DNA of 64,000 nucleotides, taken from positions 1 to 64,000 of the forward strand of contig CACIPQ010000003.1 of the NCBI GenBank assembly GCA_902588585.1. Direction: 5' to 3'. The notes beneath the pieces are model-generated. The model worked only from the letters and a program-made list of their open reading frames with translations. It made no database searches and had not been told where the DNA came from. Both the position numbers and the translations under genes were made by a program. This document shows, one piece after another, positions 1 through 8,689 of this stretch. Every line of letters starts with the position of its first letter. Position 1 is the first letter of the stretch. Origin of the DNA: an uncultured Pelagibacteraceae bacterium. GTDB taxonomy: Bacteria > Pseudomonadota > Alphaproteobacteria > Pelagibacterales > Pelagibacteraceae.

Positions 1-354
1 TCTAAATTTTAATTTTTTTAATCCTTTGATCTCCATTAATTCAATTTTTTCAGCTTTTTTTGCAATTGAGTTTAATGGTTTTATTAAAAAATTTTCTAAA
101 TCTTCACCTACCCAAAATATAAGATCTGCCTCTTGTAGCATTTTTGCATGTGATGGTTTGAGTGCAAAACCGTGAGGTGAAGAATATCCATCCACTATCA
201 AATCAGGTTTGTTAACTCCGTCCATTAGATAGCTCGCTAATGAATGTATTGGCTTAATTGAAGTTACTACCTTTATTTCAGCATTTGCTGGTGTAAATAA
301 AGTTAAAAATGATAGTATTGATAAGATAAATGAAGCTTTTTTAAGATTTTTCAT
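1..354 (-). CDS. znuA: Zinc ABC transporter substrate-binding protein, N-terminal part
   Basis: Partial gene: the ATG is at 352-354 on the minus strand and the frame stays open to the window edge, giving the first 118 residues. Residues 1-21 form a Sec signal peptide (basic MKNLKK, hydrophobic core, ANA cleavage site). The mature start has the family pattern of a beta strand followed by KPIHSLASYL, then a histidine in SPHGFALKPSHA, the place of the first zinc ligand in ZnuA-type binding proteins, and a DLIFWVGEDLE segment. It would capture periplasmic Zn2+ for ZnuB/ZnuC, encoded divergently from 427. The His-rich loop and remaining ligands would lie outside the window. A manganese or iron relative of the same family is possible, but the ZnuCB-Zur neighbours favour zinc. 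Confidence 0.9.
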   Translation of the reverse strand, partial: MKNLKKASFILSILSFLTLFTPANAEIKVVTSIKPIHSLASYLMDGVNKPDLIVDGYSSPHGFALKPSHAKMLQEADLIFWVGEDLENFLIKPLNSIAKKAEKIELMEIKGLKKLKFR

Positions 355-374
355 AATTCCAATGTTTGTATATT

Positions 375-405
375 GTTATAATATAACGTTATGTAATAAT
401 GTAAC
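375..405. promoter_or_regulatory. Zur operator between znuA and znuC
   Basis: The 72-base divergent gap holds a palindrome, GTTATAATATAAC, at 375-387 (two 6-base arms around one A). It matches the core of the proteobacterial Zur box. A second, imperfect copy, GTAATAATGTAAC (11 of 13 identical), lies 18 bases further on at 393-405. A TATAAT hexamer lies inside the first palindrome (377-382). On the minus strand TTACAT and TTATAA are spaced 17 bases apart across the two sites. Zur bound here could repress both znuA and znuCB-zur, which would make zur autoregulated. The operator is read directly; the regulation is inferred from the zur gene at 2003. Confidence 0.8.
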
Positions 406-426
406 ATTTGAAAGTCAAGATACAAA

Positions 427-1173
427 ATGAGCCTAGATAAAAATATATTGGTTAAATTAAAGGATGCAGGTTTTCGCCAAAATGATAAGTGGCTTGTAAA
501 AGGCGTATCATTAGTAGTTGAAAAAGGAAAAATTGTGACCCTAATTGGCCCAAATGGTTCTGGGAAAAGCACAACTGCAAAAATTGCCTTGGGTATTTAT
601 AAAAAAATTGATGGTAAAGTTGAAAAATATACTAACAAAGTTGGGTATGTTCCCCAAAAAGTTTCGATAGATTGGACATTACCACTGAGAGTTAACGATT
701 TCATGGTCTTGACTGAAAATCTTAAAGATGATGCAATAAATGAAGCTTTATCATTAACAGGTGTTGAGCATCTTAAAAATAAAAATTTAGGAACCCTATC
801 TGGTGGTGAATTTCAAAGAGTTTTGCTTGCAAGAGCTATTTCAAAAAAACCAGAATTATTAGTACTTGATGAACCTGTTCAAGGAGTAGATTTCACTGGG
901 GAAATAGCTTTGTATGAATTAATAAAAAAAATATCAGAAGAATTAAACTGTGGAATTTTATTAATATCTCATGACTTGCATACAGTAATGAGTGCTACTG
1001 ACCATGTTGTTTGTTTAAATGGCCATGTGTGCTGTTCGGGTTCACCAATTGATGTTGCAAAAAACAAAGAATATAAAGTTTTATTCGGCGAACAAGCTTC
1101 GCAAACCCTTTCAATTTACGAACATAGACATGATCATGTTCATTCCCATGAAGGAGATATAAAGAAAAATTAA
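427..1173 (+). CDS. znuC: Zinc ABC transporter ATP-binding protein
   Basis: A 248-residue ABC ATPase that powers Zn2+ import through ZnuB. Walker A GPNGSGKST is at residues 41-49, then a Q-loop in VGYVPQ, the signature LSGGEFQRVLLARA near 124, Walker B LLVLDEP near 143 and an H-loop SHD near 180. The tail carries a His/Asp-rich stretch (HRHDHVHSH), common in ZnuC proteins and probably a cytoplasmic zinc-binding tail. ATG at 427 follows the Zur operator. The gene runs into znuB with a one-base gap, so the two are surely cotranscribed. Confidence 0.93.
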   Translation: MSLDKNILVKLKDAGFRQNDKWLVKGVSLVVEKGKIVTLIGPNGSGKSTTAKIALGIYKKIDGKVEKYTNKVGYVPQKVSIDWTLPLRVNDFMVLTENLKDDAINEALSLTGVEHLKNKNLGTLSGGEFQRVLLARAISKKPELLVLDEPVQGVDFTGEIALYELIKKISEELNCGILLISHDLHTVMSATDHVVCLNGHVCCSGSPIDVAKNKEYKVLFGEQASQTLSIYEHRHDHVHSHEGDIKKN

Positions 1174-1174
1174 A

Positions 1175-1978
1175 ATGTTTGATGATTTTTTTATAAGAGC
1201 GTTAGTTGCTGGAATTGGAGTTGCTTTTGTAACGGGCCCACTTGGTTGTTTTGTTGTGTGGAGAAGATTATCTTATTTTGGAGATACACTTGCACACTCA
1301 GCTTTACTCGGGGTTACTATGGCATATTCTTTTGAATTAAATATTGCTGTCTCGGTATTTTTAATTTCATCTATAATAGCTTTAATTTTAATACAACTTC
1401 AAAAGAAAACTAATCTTCCGGGTGATGCTTTGCTTGGTCTTTTAGCTCATTCCTCATTAGCAGTTGGTTTAGTAGTAATTGGTTTTTTAACATTTATCAG
1501 ATTTGATATTATGGGATTGTTATTTGGAGATATATTAGCTGTAACAATTGATGATTTGCTTATTATATGGATTGGCGGAGGATTAATTTTGCTAGTACTT
1601 AAATTAATTTGGAAACCTTTATTTGCATCAACAGTAAATTATGAATTAGCTGAAGCTGAAGGACTCAATCCAGATAGAGCAAAAGCAATATTTACAATTT
1701 TAATGGCTGCTATTATTGCAATTTCTATAAAAATGGTTGGTTTGTTGTTAATTACAGGAATGTTAATTATTCCAGCTGCTATGGCTAGAAACATCTCAGA
1801 CAATCCAAGAAAAATGATAATATTTTCAATAATTGGAGGATTGTTATCAGTAATTATTGGATTATTTTCTTCACTAGAATTTAATTCTCCTTCTGGACCT
1901 TCAATTATAACAGCTTCTTTAATTTTATTTATACTGTCATTGTTAAAAATAAAACAATCAATACATTTGAAAAACTAA
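1175..1978 (+). CDS. znuB: Zinc ABC transporter permease
   Basis: A 267-residue polytopic inner-membrane protein of the ABC-3 metal permease family, with seven to eight hydrophobic helices. The family-typical FVTGPLGCFVVWRRLSYFGDTLAHSALLG lies near the N terminus (written here as a positional description, residues about 18-46), and a conserved AEAEGLNP loop near residue 160 is the likely contact with ZnuC. A short KMVGLLLITGMLIIPAA membrane segment follows near 188. It starts one base after the znuC stop codon and is followed by zur. Confidence 0.93.
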   Translation: MFDDFFIRALVAGIGVAFVTGPLGCFVVWRRLSYFGDTLAHSALLGVTMAYSFELNIAVSVFLISSIIALILIQLQKKTNLPGDALLGLLAHSSLAVGLVVIGFLTFIRFDIMGLLFGDILAVTIDDLLIIWIGGGLILLVLKLIWKPLFASTVNYELAEAEGLNPDRAKAIFTILMAAIIAISIKMVGLLLITGMLIIPAAMARNISDNPRKMIIFSIIGGLLSVIIGLFSSLEFNSPSGPSIITASLILFILSLLKIKQSIHLKN

Positions 1979-2002
1979 TGGGTAATTGTTAAAATATAAA
2001 AA

Positions 2003-2401
2003 ATGCAAAAACAGCAATATCTTTCAAAAAATCAAAAAATAGTTTTAGAGCATGTTGAAAAAGCTAATCAACCTCTTAAGGCTTATTCGATATTATATAA
2101 TGTTCAAAAAAAAGGATTAAAAGCACCTCTACAAGTATATAGAGCTTTAGATAAATTAGTTGAAATAGGTAAAATTCATAAAATTGAAAGCAGAAATGCT
2201 TTTGTAGCGTGTAAAAATGCAAATTGTGTAGTTTCTAATGCAACTGCTTTTTCAATTTGCGAAAGTTGTGAAAAAGTCACTGAAATAAACAATTCAAAAC
2301 TTTCTAAATATCTAGGTAATTTTGAAGACAGCTCAGGAATGAAGTATAGCAAATATAACCTAGAATTCTTTGGTTTGTGCAAGAAGTGCAAAAACAAATA
2401 A
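2003..2401 (+). CDS. zur: Fur-family zinc uptake regulator
   Basis: A 132-residue Fur-family repressor with an N-terminal winged helix (VYRALDKLVEIGKIHKIES, residues 45-63) and a C-terminal metal/dimer domain. Two CxxC pairs (C86/C89 and C126/C129) match the structural zinc site. Of the regulatory-site ligands known from E. coli Zur (H77, C88, H96, E111), H59, C70 and E94 align, but the position of H96 is Asn79. An extra Cys75 nearby might substitute. The protein is shorter than E. coli Zur, with only about ten residues before the winged helix. It ends the znuCB operon and probably acts at the palindrome at 375-405. Position with znuCB makes Zur far likelier than Fur or PerR. Confidence 0.87.
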   Translation: MQKQQYLSKNQKIVLEHVEKANQPLKAYSILYNVQKKGLKAPLQVYRALDKLVEIGKIHKIESRNAFVACKNANCVVSNATAFSICESCEKVTEINNSKLSKYLGNFEDSSGMKYSKYNLEFFGLCKKCKNK

Positions 2402-2443
2402 AATAATCACAAAATAATTTAATAAAAATTAGAAAGGAGCATA

Positions 2444-2665
2444 ATGTTTATAAAAAAATATCTTAAATGGACAAGTACGTTTTTAACCTTATTTGGAATA
2501 TTGGCATTCTATTTAGATTACTATCCTTACAGCATGATACCTCACGGACTTGGTATTATTGGATGGACAGTTGTTGGAACCATAACAAAGGATAAACCTC
2601 TACTTACAAACTTTGCATTGCAAATACCTATAATGTTTGCGGGTATTATAAAATATTCAATTTAA
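2444..2665 (+). CDS. Small two-helix membrane protein, unknown function
   Basis: A 73-residue protein preceded by a strong Shine-Dalgarno (AAAGGAG at about 2431-2437), so it is probably translated well. It has a basic start (MFIKKYLKW), a first membrane helix (about residues 10-26), a short loop with Tyr and Pro, a second hydrophobic stretch (GLGIIGWTVVGTI), and a third, weaker one near the C terminus. Small proteins of this shape are common in Pelagibacter genomes, but I do not recognise a function. It lies between zur and the convergent phoB and ends inside a hairpin. Confidence 0.7.
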   Translation: MFIKKYLKWTSTFLTLFGILAFYLDYYPYSMIPHGLGIIGWTVVGTITKDKPLLTNFALQIPIMFAGIIKYSI

Positions 2666-2677
2666 GAATTGAATTTT
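2655..2677 (+). terminator. AU-rich hairpin terminator of the small membrane protein gene
   Basis: ATTCAATT and AATTGAAT form a perfect 8-base-pair stem around the loop TAAG, followed by TTTTT. The loop contains the gene's own stop codon. The stem has little G/C, so it is weak, but its place between two convergent genes suits a terminator. Confidence 0.5.
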
Positions 2678-2684
2678 TGAAAAG

Positions 2685-3368
2685 TCAGTTATCCAAAGAA
2701 TAACCTGCAGCTCGAACTGTCCTAATTAAGTCTTTTGTTCCTTCGAGATTAATTGCTTGTCTTAGTCTTCTAATATGTACGTCAACTGTTCTACTCTCAA
2801 CATTTATATTATCTCCCCAAACATTAGTTAATAATTGTTCTCTTGAATAAACCCTTTTTGGATTTTTTATAAAAAAATCAAGAAGGTTATATTCTGTTGG
2901 TCCTAAATCTATTTGTTTGTTTGCTCTATAAACTTTTCTAGTAATTCTATCTATTTTAAGATCTCCAAAAGAAATTATATCTTCTGCCACTGATGGTTTT
3001 GATCTTCTCAGCAAAGCTTTTATTCTTGCTAGTAGTTCAGGGAAACTAAAAGGTTTAGTAATATAATCGTCAGCACCAATATTCAGTGCTTTGACTTTAT
3101 CTTCTTCTTCACCTTTTGCTGTAAGCATTATAATAGGAATATTTTTATATTTTTCATTTTTCTTAAGTAGCTTACAAATTTCGACTCCGGATAAATCAGG
3201 CAACATCCAGTCCATCAAAACTAAATCTGGATTTGTATCTTTAATTGCTTTGAAACCATCTTCTCCATTAGTTGAAGAGTTTACTTTAAAACCTTCTTTG
3301 CTTAAGTTGTATTCTACAAGTGTTACTATTGATTGTTCGTCCTCAACTATATGAATATTTGCATTCAT
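2685..3368 (-). CDS. phoB: Phosphate regulon response regulator PhoB
   Basis: A 227-residue OmpR-family regulator. The receiver domain has the acidic pocket (VEDE at 8-11), phospho-acceptor D53 in LMDWMLPD and the switch lysine in ITKPFSFPELLARI. A C-terminal winged helix follows (about 130-227), with RVYSREQLLTNVWG and RTVDVHIRRLRQAI. It should bind Pho boxes such as those at 7504-7532 and 8690-8718 when phosphorylated by PhoR. Its ATG overlaps the phoU stop codon (ATGA), so the two are translationally coupled. It is the last gene of the pst operon. Unusually, phoR lies at the other end of the cluster. Confidence 0.95.
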   Translation of the reverse strand: MNANIHIVEDEQSIVTLVEYNLSKEGFKVNSSTNGEDGFKAIKDTNPDLVLMDWMLPDLSGVEICKLLKKNEKYKNIPIIMLTAKGEEEDKVKALNIGADDYITKPFSFPELLARIKALLRRSKPSVAEDIISFGDLKIDRITRKVYRANKQIDLGPTEYNLLDFFIKNPKRVYSREQLLTNVWGDNINVESRTVDVHIRRLRQAINLEGTKDLIRTVRAAGYSLDN

Positions 3369-4066
3369 TTATCTTTTACAAATTCTTTTCCTTTTGGCCT
3401 TGCGCCTTCTAAATATTCACCCTCAATCAAATAATAAAGTGACTCAGCTATATTTGTAACGTGATCGCCAGCTCTCTCGATATTTTTAGTAACAAAGAGT
3501 AAATGTGTAGCTAATTCTAAATTTTTTTTATTTTTCCCTAGAAAATTTGCAACCTCATTCATGGCAATATGAGTTAAATCATCTACTTGTTCATCATTTC
3601 TCCATACTTCGATGGCCTTGTCTTTAGATTTAGATATGTATGCATCTAAAACATTATTAAGCTGTTTCTGAACTAGTTCACCCAATCTTTTTAGACTACC
3701 TGTCAATTCTTGAGGTAAGTCAATTGGAAGTGGCTCAATTTTTTTGGCAACGCTTTTAGCTAAATCTCCGATCCTTTCTAAATCATGAGATATTTTAAGT
3801 GAGGATATAGTTGTTCTCAAATCAATAGCCATGGGTGCTCTTTTAACTAAAACAGTTGAAATTTGGTCATCTATTTTTGCTCGAAGCTCATTTATTTGAA
3901 CATCATTTTTTATGATATTTTCCGCCGCCTCTTTATCAATTTTTACAATTGCTTGAATAGTATCTGACAATTGACTTTCGGTTAGACTTCCCATTTTCAC
4001 AAGATCATCGTTTAAACTTTGCATCTCTTCTTCGTAAGATTTTACTATTCTTTTTTCTTCAGACAT
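3365..4066 (-). CDS. phoU: Phosphate signalling protein PhoU
   Basis: A 233-residue all-helical protein with two PhoU repeats (about 15-105 and 118-215). Each repeat carries the typical acidic helix patches: the segments around DLERIGDLAKSVAKK (near residue 95) and NIERAGDHVTNIAES (near 197) match the E/DxxxD metal-binding motifs. PhoU links PstB activity to PhoR and represses the regulon when phosphate is plentiful. It starts directly after the pstB stop codon and overlaps phoB by four bases. Confidence 0.94.
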   Translation of the reverse strand: MSEEKRIVKSYEEEMQSLNDDLVKMGSLTESQLSDTIQAIVKIDKEAAENIIKNDVQINELRAKIDDQISTVLVKRAPMAIDLRTTISSLKISHDLERIGDLAKSVAKKIEPLPIDLPQELTGSLKRLGELVQKQLNNVLDAYISKSKDKAIEVWRNDEQVDDLTHIAMNEVANFLGKNKKNLELATHLLFVTKNIERAGDHVTNIAESLYYLIEGEYLEGARPKGKEFVKDK

Positions 4067-4840
4067 CTAACCAAACCTTCCTGTAATATAATCTTGTGTC
4101 ATCTTGTTATTAGGATTTTTAAACATCTTATCAGTAGTATCGACTTCAATCAAATTTCCTAAATGAAAAAAACCAGTTCTTTGTGAGACCCTTACTGCTT
4201 GAGCCATAGAGTGAGTTACGATTACTATGGTAAAAGTTTTTTTAAGCTCCTCCATAAGTTCTTCTATTTTTGCTGTAGCAATTGGATCTAATGCAGAACA
4301 TGGTTCATCCATTAGAATTACTTCTGGATTAACAGATATAGCACGGGCGATGCAAAGTCTCTGTTGTTGTCCTCCTGATAAAGAAGTGCCTGGTTCATCT
4401 AAACGATCTTTAACCTCTTCCCAAAGTGCAGATTTTTTTAAACTTGTTTGAACAATCTGATCCAATTTATCTTTATGATCAGCTAAACCATGAATTTGTG
4501 GGCCATAAGCTACATTATCATAAATACTTTTTGGAAAAGGATTTGGCTTTTGGAAAACCATGCCTATTCTTTCCCTTAGTCTTACTACATCAATTTGTTT
4601 ATTATTTATTTCTTGTCCATCAATTTTTATTGAGCCAGATATTTTGCATGTTTCAATTACGTCGTTCATTCTATTAATACATCTTATATATGTTGATTTA
4701 CCACAACCCGAAGGTCCTATTAAGGCAGTAACTTCTCTATTAAAAATTTCTAAATTAACATTTTTAAGGGCTTGTTTTTGCCCATAAAAAACATCTAATT
4801 TTTCAGTTTTTATTTTAACTTTATTATTTGTCATGACCAT
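4067..4840 (-). CDS. pstB: Phosphate ABC transporter ATP-binding protein
   Basis: A 257-residue ABC ATPase driving high-affinity phosphate uptake. Walker [10 protein letters not shown] lies near residue 42, the signature [14 protein letters not shown] near 150 and Walker [17 protein letters not shown] near 170, all with strong PstB identity ([21 protein letters not shown] region). There are two in-frame ATGs at 4840 and 4834. Either start overlaps the pstA stop codon, so translation is coupled. Confidence 0.95.
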   Translation of the reverse strand: MVMTNNKVKIKTEKLDVFYGQKQALKNVNLEIFNREVTALIGPSGCGKSTYIRCINRMNDVIETCKISGSIKIDGQEINNKQIDVVRLRERIGMVFQKPNPFPKSIYDNVAYGPQIHGLADHKDKLDQIVQTSLKKSALWEEVKDRLDEPGTSLSGGQQQRLCIARAISVNPEVILMDEPCSALDPIATAKIEELMEELKKTFTIVIVTHSMAQAVRVSQRTGFFHLGNLIEVDTTDKMFKNPNNKMTQDYITGRFG

Positions 4841-6093
4841 CTTCTTTCAAATTTTTGTCTTAAATATACTGCGAAAGCATTCATTGTAATTAAAAATGTA
4901 AGCAAAATCATTATTGTTGCCGAAGTTTTTTCAACAAAACCTCTTTCTGCTTGTTCTGACCAAAGATAGACCTGAACGGGTAATGATGCTGAGGGATCAA
5001 CGGGACTAGAAGGTAAGTCCACAACAAATGCGACCATTCCAATTAAAATTAAAGGAGCAGTTTCACCTAAAGCTTGAGCTAAACCTATTATTGTTCCTGA
5101 AAGTGTTCCCGGAATAGCAAGCGGAACAACATGGTGTGTAACTGATTGAACTTTAGATGCACCAACAGCTAAAGCACCTTCTCTAATAGATGGTGGCACT
5201 GCTTTTAAAGATGCTCTGCAAGGAATAATTATTCTAGGCAAAGTCATTAAAGCTAGAGTAATACCTGCAACTAACGGTGTTGAACGAGGGAAATCAAAAG
5301 TACCTAGTAAAATACCCAATCCAAGTAATCCAAAGACAATAGATGGGACTGCTGCAAGATTATTTATATTGATTTCAATAAAATCTGTTATTCGATTTTT
5401 AGGTGCAAATTCTTCTAAGTAAATAGATGCAAGTATCGCAATAGGAAATGATAAAAGCAAAGTTACTATGATTGTAAAAAACGAACCTAATAATGAACCT
5501 CCGACACCTGCTAATTCTGGATCTCTAGAGTCGCCGTTTGTAAATAAAAATGTATTAAAAGTTTTTTGAATTTTATTATCCTCAACAAGTTTGTCATAAA
5601 TCAAAAGCTGAAAGTCAGAGATTCTTCTCCTCTCTTCGGGTAAGTGCCTTGGATAATTTCCCTTGTTTAATTGATCTATATCATCTGAAGCTGTGAGTTC
5701 GATTATAGTTGTTTTGTTTAAGAATCCTTTATTTTCGATAATGAAATTCTTTATTTCAAATTCATAATCAGGGCTAAATATTCTTATCAAATCCTTTTCT
5801 TCTTTAAGACCTTTTGTTTTGTAAACATTTAACAAGCTTTCAATGGATAAATCATAAAAGTCTGTGTCTTGAATCTCTTCATTTGTTGGGTTGTTTTTAA
5901 TTTCAAGTTTTTCTGTATTGAAATCTACCTCTACAGATATTGTTGTTCTAGAAAATGCACCTTTTCCTTTTGAGAAAATAACATTTACTAAGAAGAGAAC
6001 AAATAAGATTGCTAAAATTACAGAGGTAAGTCCATAAAATTTAAATCTTTTTTCAGCTCTGTATCTTTTTTTTAATAATTCTTCTTTACTCAT
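4831..6093 (-). CDS. pstA: Phosphate ABC transporter permease PstA, long form
   Basis: About 420 residues, well above the roughly 300 of E. coli PstA. The extra part is an N-terminal membrane helix (about residues 20-42) plus a 130-residue periplasmic segment. It opens with [14 protein letters not shown], like the N-terminal DUF3333 domain of alphaproteobacterial PstA. The permease core follows ([19 protein letters not shown], then the coupling loop [21 protein letters not shown]). I chose ATG at 6093 rather than the TTG at 6117 because GGGA sits seven bases upstream of the ATG. It overlaps the end of pstC by eight bases. Confidence 0.93.
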   Translation of the reverse strand: MSKEELLKKRYRAEKRFKFYGLTSVILAILFVLFLVNVIFSKGKGAFSRTTISVEVDFNTEKLEIKNNPTNEEIQDTDFYDLSIESLLNVYKTKGLKEEKDLIRIFSPDYEFEIKNFIIENKGFLNKTTIIELTASDDIDQLNKGNYPRHLPEERRRISDFQLLIYDKLVEDNKIQKTFNTFLFTNGDSRDPELAGVGGSLLGSFFTIIVTLLLSFPIAILASIYLEEFAPKNRITDFIEININNLAAVPSIVFGLLGLGILLGTFDFPRSTPLVAGITLALMTLPRIIIPCRASLKAVPPSIREGALAVGASKVQSVTHHVVPLAIPGTLSGTIIGLAQALGETAPLILIGMVAFVVDLPSSPVDPSASLPVQVYLWSEQAERGFVEKTSATIMILLTFLITMNAFAVYLRQKFERRWS

Positions 6094-7489
6094 ATTTTTC
6101 CCTATATTTTTTAACAAACCTTAGAGCAATATAGTTTAGAATTAATGTTGCAAAAAATAGTGTTAAACCTAAAGCAAAAGCAGATTGTGTTTTTGGACTA
6201 TCAAACTCTTGGTCTCCAATTAAAATCATAACTATTTGTGTGGTAATCGTTGTGGTCGACTCTAAAGGATTGATTGTAAGTCTTGCTGCTAGTCCAGCTG
6301 CCATAACTACGATCATTGTCTCGCCAATTGCTCTTGATACAGCGAGTAAAACCGAACCTACAATTCCTGGTAACGCGGCAGGTATAACTACTTTTTTTAT
6401 TGTCTCTGACTTAGTTGCACCAACTGCGTAAGAGCCATCTCTCAAAGATTGAGGTACTGCATTTATTACATCATCTGATAAAGAGGAAATGTACGGAATT
6501 ATCATTACACCCATTACTAAACCAGCCGCTAAAGCACTTTCAGAAGATACTTCGAGACCAAACCTTTCGCCGAATTCTCTAAAGAAAGGACCAACAGTTA
6601 ATGCAGCAAAGAATCCATAAACTACGGTTGGTATTCCAGCTAATATTTCTATGATTGGTTTAGAATATTTTCTAACTTTTTTACTTGCATATTCTGCTAA
6701 ATATATTCCTGAAAAAAGACCTATCGGAACAGCAACTATCATTGCAATAAAAGCTATAAATGCTGTACCAGCAAATAAGGGTACTGATCCAAAGGCATCT
6801 TTAAGTTCATTATATTCTTCTGGAGTAATAGTAGAGGCATCCCTAACAAATGCTCTTTGTGGGCTCCATGAAGTTCCAAACAAAAAGTCAAATATATTAA
6901 TTGTGGTAAAAAATTTAATACTCTCAAATAAAAGTGAAAAAATAATTCCAATTGTTGTTAAAATTGCAACTAGGGAACAGGTAAAAAGAACTGCTTTAAC
7001 AATTTTTTCTACCTCTTCTCTTGCCTTATTATTACTTATTAATTTTTTATAAGCATAAAGAGTGGTAAACATTAAAAAGCTTATCAGAATTACTATTTTC
7101 GATCCTTCGGCAATAGATAAGAAAGATTTATAATTTTCAGCACCTAATCTAATTTCTTCTGTGATTGTTCCTGTAAAATTTCCTGCATATAATGCAATTA
7201 TCTGTTGGTAAACTAAGTTTAATTCGTCAGGGTTTAATTCGCTCAAATTATTTGAGCTTAAATTGTTAATTATAATAGCTTTGATTATGGTCGGTTCAAA
7301 AACAGTCCATAAGGCTAAGATTAAAACTGCTGGAATCGCACACCATAAGGCTAAATAATAACCATAATAATCAGGTAGTGCGTTAGGTCTAATTTTATTT
7401 TCTGAAGTGATTTTTATTATTTTCTTTCTACCGAAAAAAAAACAAGATGTACTAAATAACACTACAAGCAAAAGAATTGCTAAGTTCAT
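6086..7489 (-). CDS. pstC: Phosphate ABC transporter permease PstC, long form
   Basis: A 467-residue permease, also longer than the E. coli protein (319). It has extra N-terminal helices, a periplasmic loop (about residues 75-125) and then the permease core with LAEYASKKVRKYSKPIIEIL and the coupling loop RDGSYAVGATKSETIKKVVIP. No Shine-Dalgarno is visible before ATG 7489, and a Pho box ends only 14 bases upstream, so the transcript may have little or no leader. It has its own operator although it lies downstream of pstS. Confidence 0.94.
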   Translation of the reverse strand: MNLAILLLVVLFSTSCFFFGRKKIIKITSENKIRPNALPDYYGYYLALWCAIPAVLILALWTVFEPTIIKAIIINNLSSNNLSELNPDELNLVYQQIIALYAGNFTGTITEEIRLGAENYKSFLSIAEGSKIVILISFLMFTTLYAYKKLISNNKAREEVEKIVKAVLFTCSLVAILTTIGIIFSLLFESIKFFTTINIFDFLFGTSWSPQRAFVRDASTITPEEYNELKDAFGSVPLFAGTAFIAFIAMIVAVPIGLFSGIYLAEYASKKVRKYSKPIIEILAGIPTVVYGFFAALTVGPFFREFGERFGLEVSSESALAAGLVMGVMIIPYISSLSDDVINAVPQSLRDGSYAVGATKSETIKKVVIPAALPGIVGSVLLAVSRAIGETMIVVMAAGLAARLTINPLESTTTITTQIVMILIGDQEFDSPKTQSAFALGLTLFFATLILNYIALRFVKKYREKYE

Positions 7490-7503
7490 GGTAGGAAGAC
7501 GGT

Positions 7504-7532
7504 ATTACAAAACTGTTACAGTTTTATTACAA
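7504..7532 (-). promoter_or_regulatory. Triple Pho box upstream of pstC
   Basis: On the minus strand three heptamers repeat every 11 bases: TTGTAAT, CTGTAAC, TTGTAAT, separated by AAAA and AGTT. This is the classical PhoB-box layout (consensus CTGTCAT-N4-CTGTCAT) with one extra half-site. It implies that pstCAB-phoUB has its own PhoB-activated promoter in addition to read-through from pstS. TAATAC, overlapping the third repeat, is the nearest -10-like hexamer, but it lies closer to the box than is usual. Confidence 0.82.
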
Positions 7533-7563
7533 AAATAAACTTTTGATTGAATTTTAAGTGTTT

Positions 7564-7596
7564 AAAAAAAGGCCAGATACTATATCTGGCCTTTTT
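7564..7596. terminator. Bidirectional intercistronic terminator between pstS and pstC
   Basis: GGCCAGATA and TATCTGGCC form a perfect nine-base-pair stem around the loop CTA (7571-7591), with seven A before it and five T after it, so it can act on either strand. It lies just past the pstS stop codon in the direction of transcription and before the pstC Pho box. It would cut most pstS transcripts here and give more binding protein than permease. Confidence 0.88.
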
Positions 7597-7606
7597 GAGG
7601 GATTAA

Positions 7607-8632
7607 TTACTTTATTTTAATAGTAGTTAGATCTGTTGCTGCAGTTCTTACTATTTTATACTTATCAGAAGCTAAAGGTACCAAACCAATATCTGTTAGA
7701 TATCCTCTAGGTCCCATTGATTTTTTTGAAGTAAATTCTTTCAAAAATTCTTGCACACCTGGCACTACACCGATGTGAGCCTTTTTCACATAGAAAAATA
7801 ATGGTCTTGCTATTGGATATGAATAATCTTGAATACCTTCAAGAGATGGTTTCACTCCGTTAATTGCTGCTGCTTTAATTTTATCTTTGTTAGCTAAATA
7901 ATAGCTGTAACCAAAAAAACCATAAGCATCTGGATTAGCAGTTAGCTTTTGAACTATAAGTGTATCATTTTCACCAGCCTCTACCGCATAACCATCTTCT
8001 CTCATTTTAGCACATTCTTTTTTAGCCTTTTTTCCATCAGCTTCGTAAAGAGATATTGCTGCTTTCGAACAACCTTTGTTCATTACTAATGAGTTCCAAG
8101 CATCTCTTGTACCAGAAGTTGGGGGAGCAATTAAAATTTCAATTTTTTTGTTTGGCAAACTTGTATCAATATCACTCCAGTTTTTGTATGGATTTTCAAC
8201 TAATTTACCATCCACATCAACTATAGAAGCTAAAGCTCTCCAAAGCTGCTCTTTTGTAAAATTTGCGTCTTGAGATTTAGCAGAGTGAGAAAAAGTTATT
8301 CCATCATTCCCCACAATTATTTCGACGATTTCTTTAACTCCATTTTTTTCACACAATGCTTTTTCTTTTGATTTAATAGCTCTTGAAGCATTTGTGATAT
8401 CTGGATGTGCAGTTCCTACACCTGCGCAAAATAATTTCATTCCTCCGCCAGTACCAGTACTTTCGATAACTGGAGTTTTAAATTTACTTTGTTTACCGAA
8501 TTTTTCAGCAACAACTGTTGCGTACGGATAAACTGTAGATGAACCTACAATTTTGATTTGATCTCTTGCTTGAGCTGTCGATGCAAAAATCATAGCAGCA
8601 AAAGCTAAAAGAATTATTTTTATTTTTTTCAT
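7607..8632 (-). CDS. pstS: Phosphate ABC transporter substrate-binding protein
   Basis: A 341-residue periplasmic phosphate-binding protein. The signal peptide ends at TAQA (residue 22). Phosphate-contact motifs follow: GSSTVYP at the start of the mature protein, the ESTGTGGG loop, SRAIK, and PTSGTRDAW near residue 170. AAGGA lies six bases before ATG 8632. A Pho box stands upstream and a strong terminator downstream, which fits the very high expression known for SAR11 PstS under phosphate stress. Confidence 0.96.
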   Translation of the reverse strand: MKKIKIILLAFAAMIFASTAQARDQIKIVGSSTVYPYATVVAEKFGKQSKFKTPVIESTGTGGGMKLFCAGVGTAHPDITNASRAIKSKEKALCEKNGVKEIVEIIVGNDGITFSHSAKSQDANFTKEQLWRALASIVDVDGKLVENPYKNWSDIDTSLPNKKIEILIAPPTSGTRDAWNSLVMNKGCSKAAISLYEADGKKAKKECAKMREDGYAVEAGENDTLIVQKLTANPDAYGFFGYSYYLANKDKIKAAAINGVKPSLEGIQDYSYPIARPLFFYVKKAHIGVVPGVQEFLKEFTSKKSMGPRGYLTDIGLVPLASDKYKIVRTAATDLTTIKIK

Positions 8633-8689
8633 GTTTTTTCCTTTTTTGTTGTTTTCAAGATCAATCTAGTAAAAAAGGGTTTAAAAATT

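Noticed and set aside
6000-7489. PstA and PstC as gene fusions because of their length
   Set aside because: The extra N-terminal helices and periplasmic segments are normal for alphaproteobacterial PstA/PstC.
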